A stretch of DNA of 64,000 bases from Chloranthus sessilifolius (lineage: Eukaryota; Streptophyta; Magnoliopsida; Chloranthales; Chloranthaceae): contig CM037590.1 of assembly GCA_021018995.1 (NCBI GenBank), forward strand, positions 38,938,287 through 39,002,286. The letters run 5' to 3'. The translations under genes were made by a program, and so were the position numbers. Below are positions 61,794 through 64,000 of this stretch, one piece after another (the stretch's first letter is position 1; each line of letters begins with the position of its first letter). The notes beneath the pieces are model-generated. The model had not been told where the DNA came from, did no database searches, and worked only from the letters and a program-made list of their open reading frames with translations.

Positions 61794-62509
61794 CATGGTT
61801 ATCAAGGCCACGCTATAGCCTCGCCATGGTGAATGGCGATGGGAAACGTCATATATAACCAAATAGCCATGATGGCTAAATAGCAACGTCATAGCGTTGC
61901 CATGGTAGAATAGCATTATAGTGTCGCTATGCACACTATTTTATTTTCTGGATAATAACATATAATACTTATAAGTTGTGACATTTTTATAATATATAAG
62001 TTACAAAAGTTAACTTACTAGTCACAAAACTTCAACTTATAAGTTACAAAATCCTCGACCCTCTCTCTCTCTCTCATCACAACAGTTACCAACACCACTG
62101 TCGCCGAAAACTCAGTGTCGACGACACTACCGTATGTGTACTTAATATTGCATATTTTTAATATTCTATATTTGTTGATATTTCATATTTATTTATTTAT
62201 ACTTACCATGTTGCAAATTTGTTGATGGTCCATACTTTATTTGTATTTAGTAATATTTGTTTATTCCTAAAACATGAAATCTTAAATATTAGAATCAAAG
62301 TATGATGCTTTAATAGTTGAAACTTTTTCTTCCTATATTTTTCCTTGTATAAAAAATATTTAAAAAAAAAAGAATACTACTAATTAATAAATAAAATATA
62401 TATTTTTAAAAATTACAATAATAAATAGTCTCGCCATGAAATCGCTATGGCCGTGCCATGGCATAGCGAGCCTCTTCGCCATGACCTGGCCACACCGCCT
62501 TAACTACCT
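61794..62509. mobile_element. hAT-like MITE (about 716 bp)
   Basis: Ends CATGGTTATCAAGGCCAC and, inverted, AGGTAGTTAAGGCGGTG; the flanks CTATGCAA and TAATGCAA agree at 6 of 8 bases, fitting an aged 8-bp duplication. Both ends are full of CGCCATGG and GCTATGGC palindromes; the centre is AT-rich and noncoding. Confidence 0.6.
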
Positions 62510-62928
62510 TAATGCAAATAGAAGCATATGATAGGCCTACACCATCAACTTCCATAGAAGCCGAAGATCAAGCTGAATGGGCGATAGATATGAGGAAGGC
62601 GGATGTCGAGGGAGAATTTTTCCCAACCAGGAGGGATTGATGTGAATAATGTGACCCAATCATCGAAGCAGAAGAAAGCAAGAAAAAAATGGAGAGAGGA
62701 ATAAGGGGTTTCAGCTAAAAGCTCAAGAGGTCATAAAAGGGCTTCATTGAAAACTCAATTAATAGATTTATATCTCACTTGAGCACTTATTGTGATCATG
62801 TGACCACTTAATTAGGAGACAATATTGGGGATCAAATTTGATCAGAAAATGAGGTCGCCTTGCCAATTATTTTAAAAGACAAAAAAAAAGGATTTATTAT
62901 TATTATTATTATTTTATTTTATTTTTTT

Positions 62929-62963
<35 letters not shown>

Positions 62964-63730
62964 TGTCAAAATACGATGTGGAAGCCCTTGACTAGAGAGA
63001 AAGAGAGAGGGAAATGAGGGTCGTTAATACTAATTATGAAAATAAGCCAAGCGATATTTTGTAGATTTGTTAGGTTGAGTTTAATTAGGAAGTTTAGTTT
63101 TACTAACAAACTAGTTTTTGGGATTAGATTAACATATATAGAGAAACAGTGGGACCTATTCTAGTGATAATTGCTTATTGCATAAGATCTTTTGTGGAAT
63201 TAGAGATTCTCATTTGTGGAATTGATGGGTTTAGTTACAAACCCTAGATATAGAGTTGTGCATCGTCTCTTATTGTGATCGTTGAAGATACACTTTATTC
63301 TTCTTGGTTTACTTTCTTTACTGGATTTTCTTCTTTTTTTATTACACCAAATACTTAGAGCAAATATAATGAAAAGTGGCATGAAGCCCCTAATTAGAAA
63401 TGAGTGGAGAAATAGAACTCACATAGAAAACCTTAAAAAGATGGGACAAAGCAATGATAATGATATGAAGCAAATTACTGTAGGCTTGGTGTACATAGAT
63501 AGATTCACTGTATTCAGGGATTTTAAATTGTGAATAGACAGTTTGATTAGTTGATCGAGTATATCTATGTTCCATTTAATTCAAGTATTAATATTATGTT
63601 GTAATACTATACAACTGTATTGGTAGAGTGACAGTACTCCACAATTCAAACCTTTTATGAGTAGTTTAAGATTCTTCGATAAAGGGAAATATATCTTCAC
63701 CAAAAATACAACATTCACCATATATATATA

Positions 63731-63934
63731 GGGGTGTAACCAGGAAGTTTTGTTGGTGGGGGCTACAAATGATAAATATAATGTTAGTAGTTATTTTACC
63801 ATCGATTTGGGGGCTTCTACATCATAGATTTGGAGGCTTATATACAAACAAAGGTATATAAGACACATATTTCATAGAAACTCTAGATTTAAATGGGGGC
63901 TTGAGCCCCCACAACCTTCTATGTGGCTCCGCCA
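63731..63934. mobile_element. Small MITE in a TA array
   Basis: About 204 bp. The left end GGGGTGTAACCAGGAAGTTT and the right end, inverted, TGGCGGAGCCACATAGAAGG both run into GTTGTGGGGGCT-like or GTTGGTGGGGGCT sequence. It is flanked by TATATATA on both sides, so a TA target duplication cannot be resolved. Confidence 0.5.
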
Positions 63935-64000
63935 ATGTATATATATATATATGTTATATATATATTAGTTTATGTGTAAGTATTAATTTTGCCTTTTTGA
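63935..64000. repeat. (TA)n tract and AT-rich end of window
   Basis: Short TATATA runs to about 63968, then AT-rich sequence; nothing else is seen. Confidence 0.6.

Larger units (their letters stand above)
59465..63360 (+). mobile_element. Degraded LTR-type element without recognisable gag/pol
   Basis: Long direct repeats 59465-60405 and 62638-63360 begin TGATGCGA and TGATGTGA and share ATCATCG, GAGGTCATAA, AGGAAGTTTAGTTT-like, GGGATTAGATTAACATAT, GTAGAGAAAC-like and GTTACAAACC words in the same order. CAGGAGGGAT just before the second copy resembles a purine tract. The interior (60406-62637) has no gag or pol and holds a hAT-like insert. I see no primer site or target duplication, so the class is inferred from the paired repeats. 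Confidence 0.55.

Overview
This window reads as nuclear DNA of a flowering plant. Coding exons are few, introns obey GT-AG, and nearly everything else is transposable-element sequence, often nested. Only two genes look like functional host genes, both on the + strand: a six-exon ubiquitin-conjugating enzyme (E2) gene of the plant UBC4/5/6 type (22014-32759) and the 5' part of an RNA-dependent RNA polymerase 1 gene, RDR1 (39577-44065). I cannot name the species.

Layout. 1-5740: a decayed Mutator-like element (MULE). It has a Ulp1-type (C48) SUMO-protease-like passenger gene on + and a MuDR/MULE transposase pseudogene on -, converging tail to tail. Four arrays of a ~21-22 bp near-palindromic TCGATA-type repeat lie in its introns and spacers. 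6192-6530: a copia scrap. 9451-17155: a whole but dead copia element on -, carrying a 403-bp TRIM inside its 3' LTR, two solo LTRs of different families and a rearranged patch. 18003-20955: a possible solo LTR. 22014-32759: the E2 gene, whose 3.2-kb and 5.7-kb introns hold a SINE-like element, hAT-type fragments and a truncated copia element that itself carries a hAT MITE and a solo LTR.

33000-39500: gene-poor DNA with fold-back and mosaic repeats. 39577-44065: RDR1 exons 1 and 2; the catalytic exon is not recognisable in the remaining 20 kb. 46760-57211: an LTR element without recognisable gag/pol whose second LTR was split by a 7,560-bp Ty3 chromovirus (49612-57171, TSD TCTTA), which in turn was split in its integrase by a GC-rich 942-bp insertion. 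57290-64000: CACATGG fold-back repeats, TA-rich microsatellites, a second noncoding LTR-pair element (59465-63360) with a hAT-like insert, and a small MITE.

The E2 and RDR1 genes have no evident functional link: one conjugates ubiquitin, the other makes double-stranded RNA for silencing. What joins them is shared repeats, including one fold-back MITE found both in E2 intron 5 and just after RDR1 exon 2. The insertion order is well fixed because many insertions have exact target-site duplications and, in the copia elements, the flanks rejoin in frame. The element most worth following is the MULE with its protease passenger and repeat arrays. All boundaries were read by eye without alignment or database searches.
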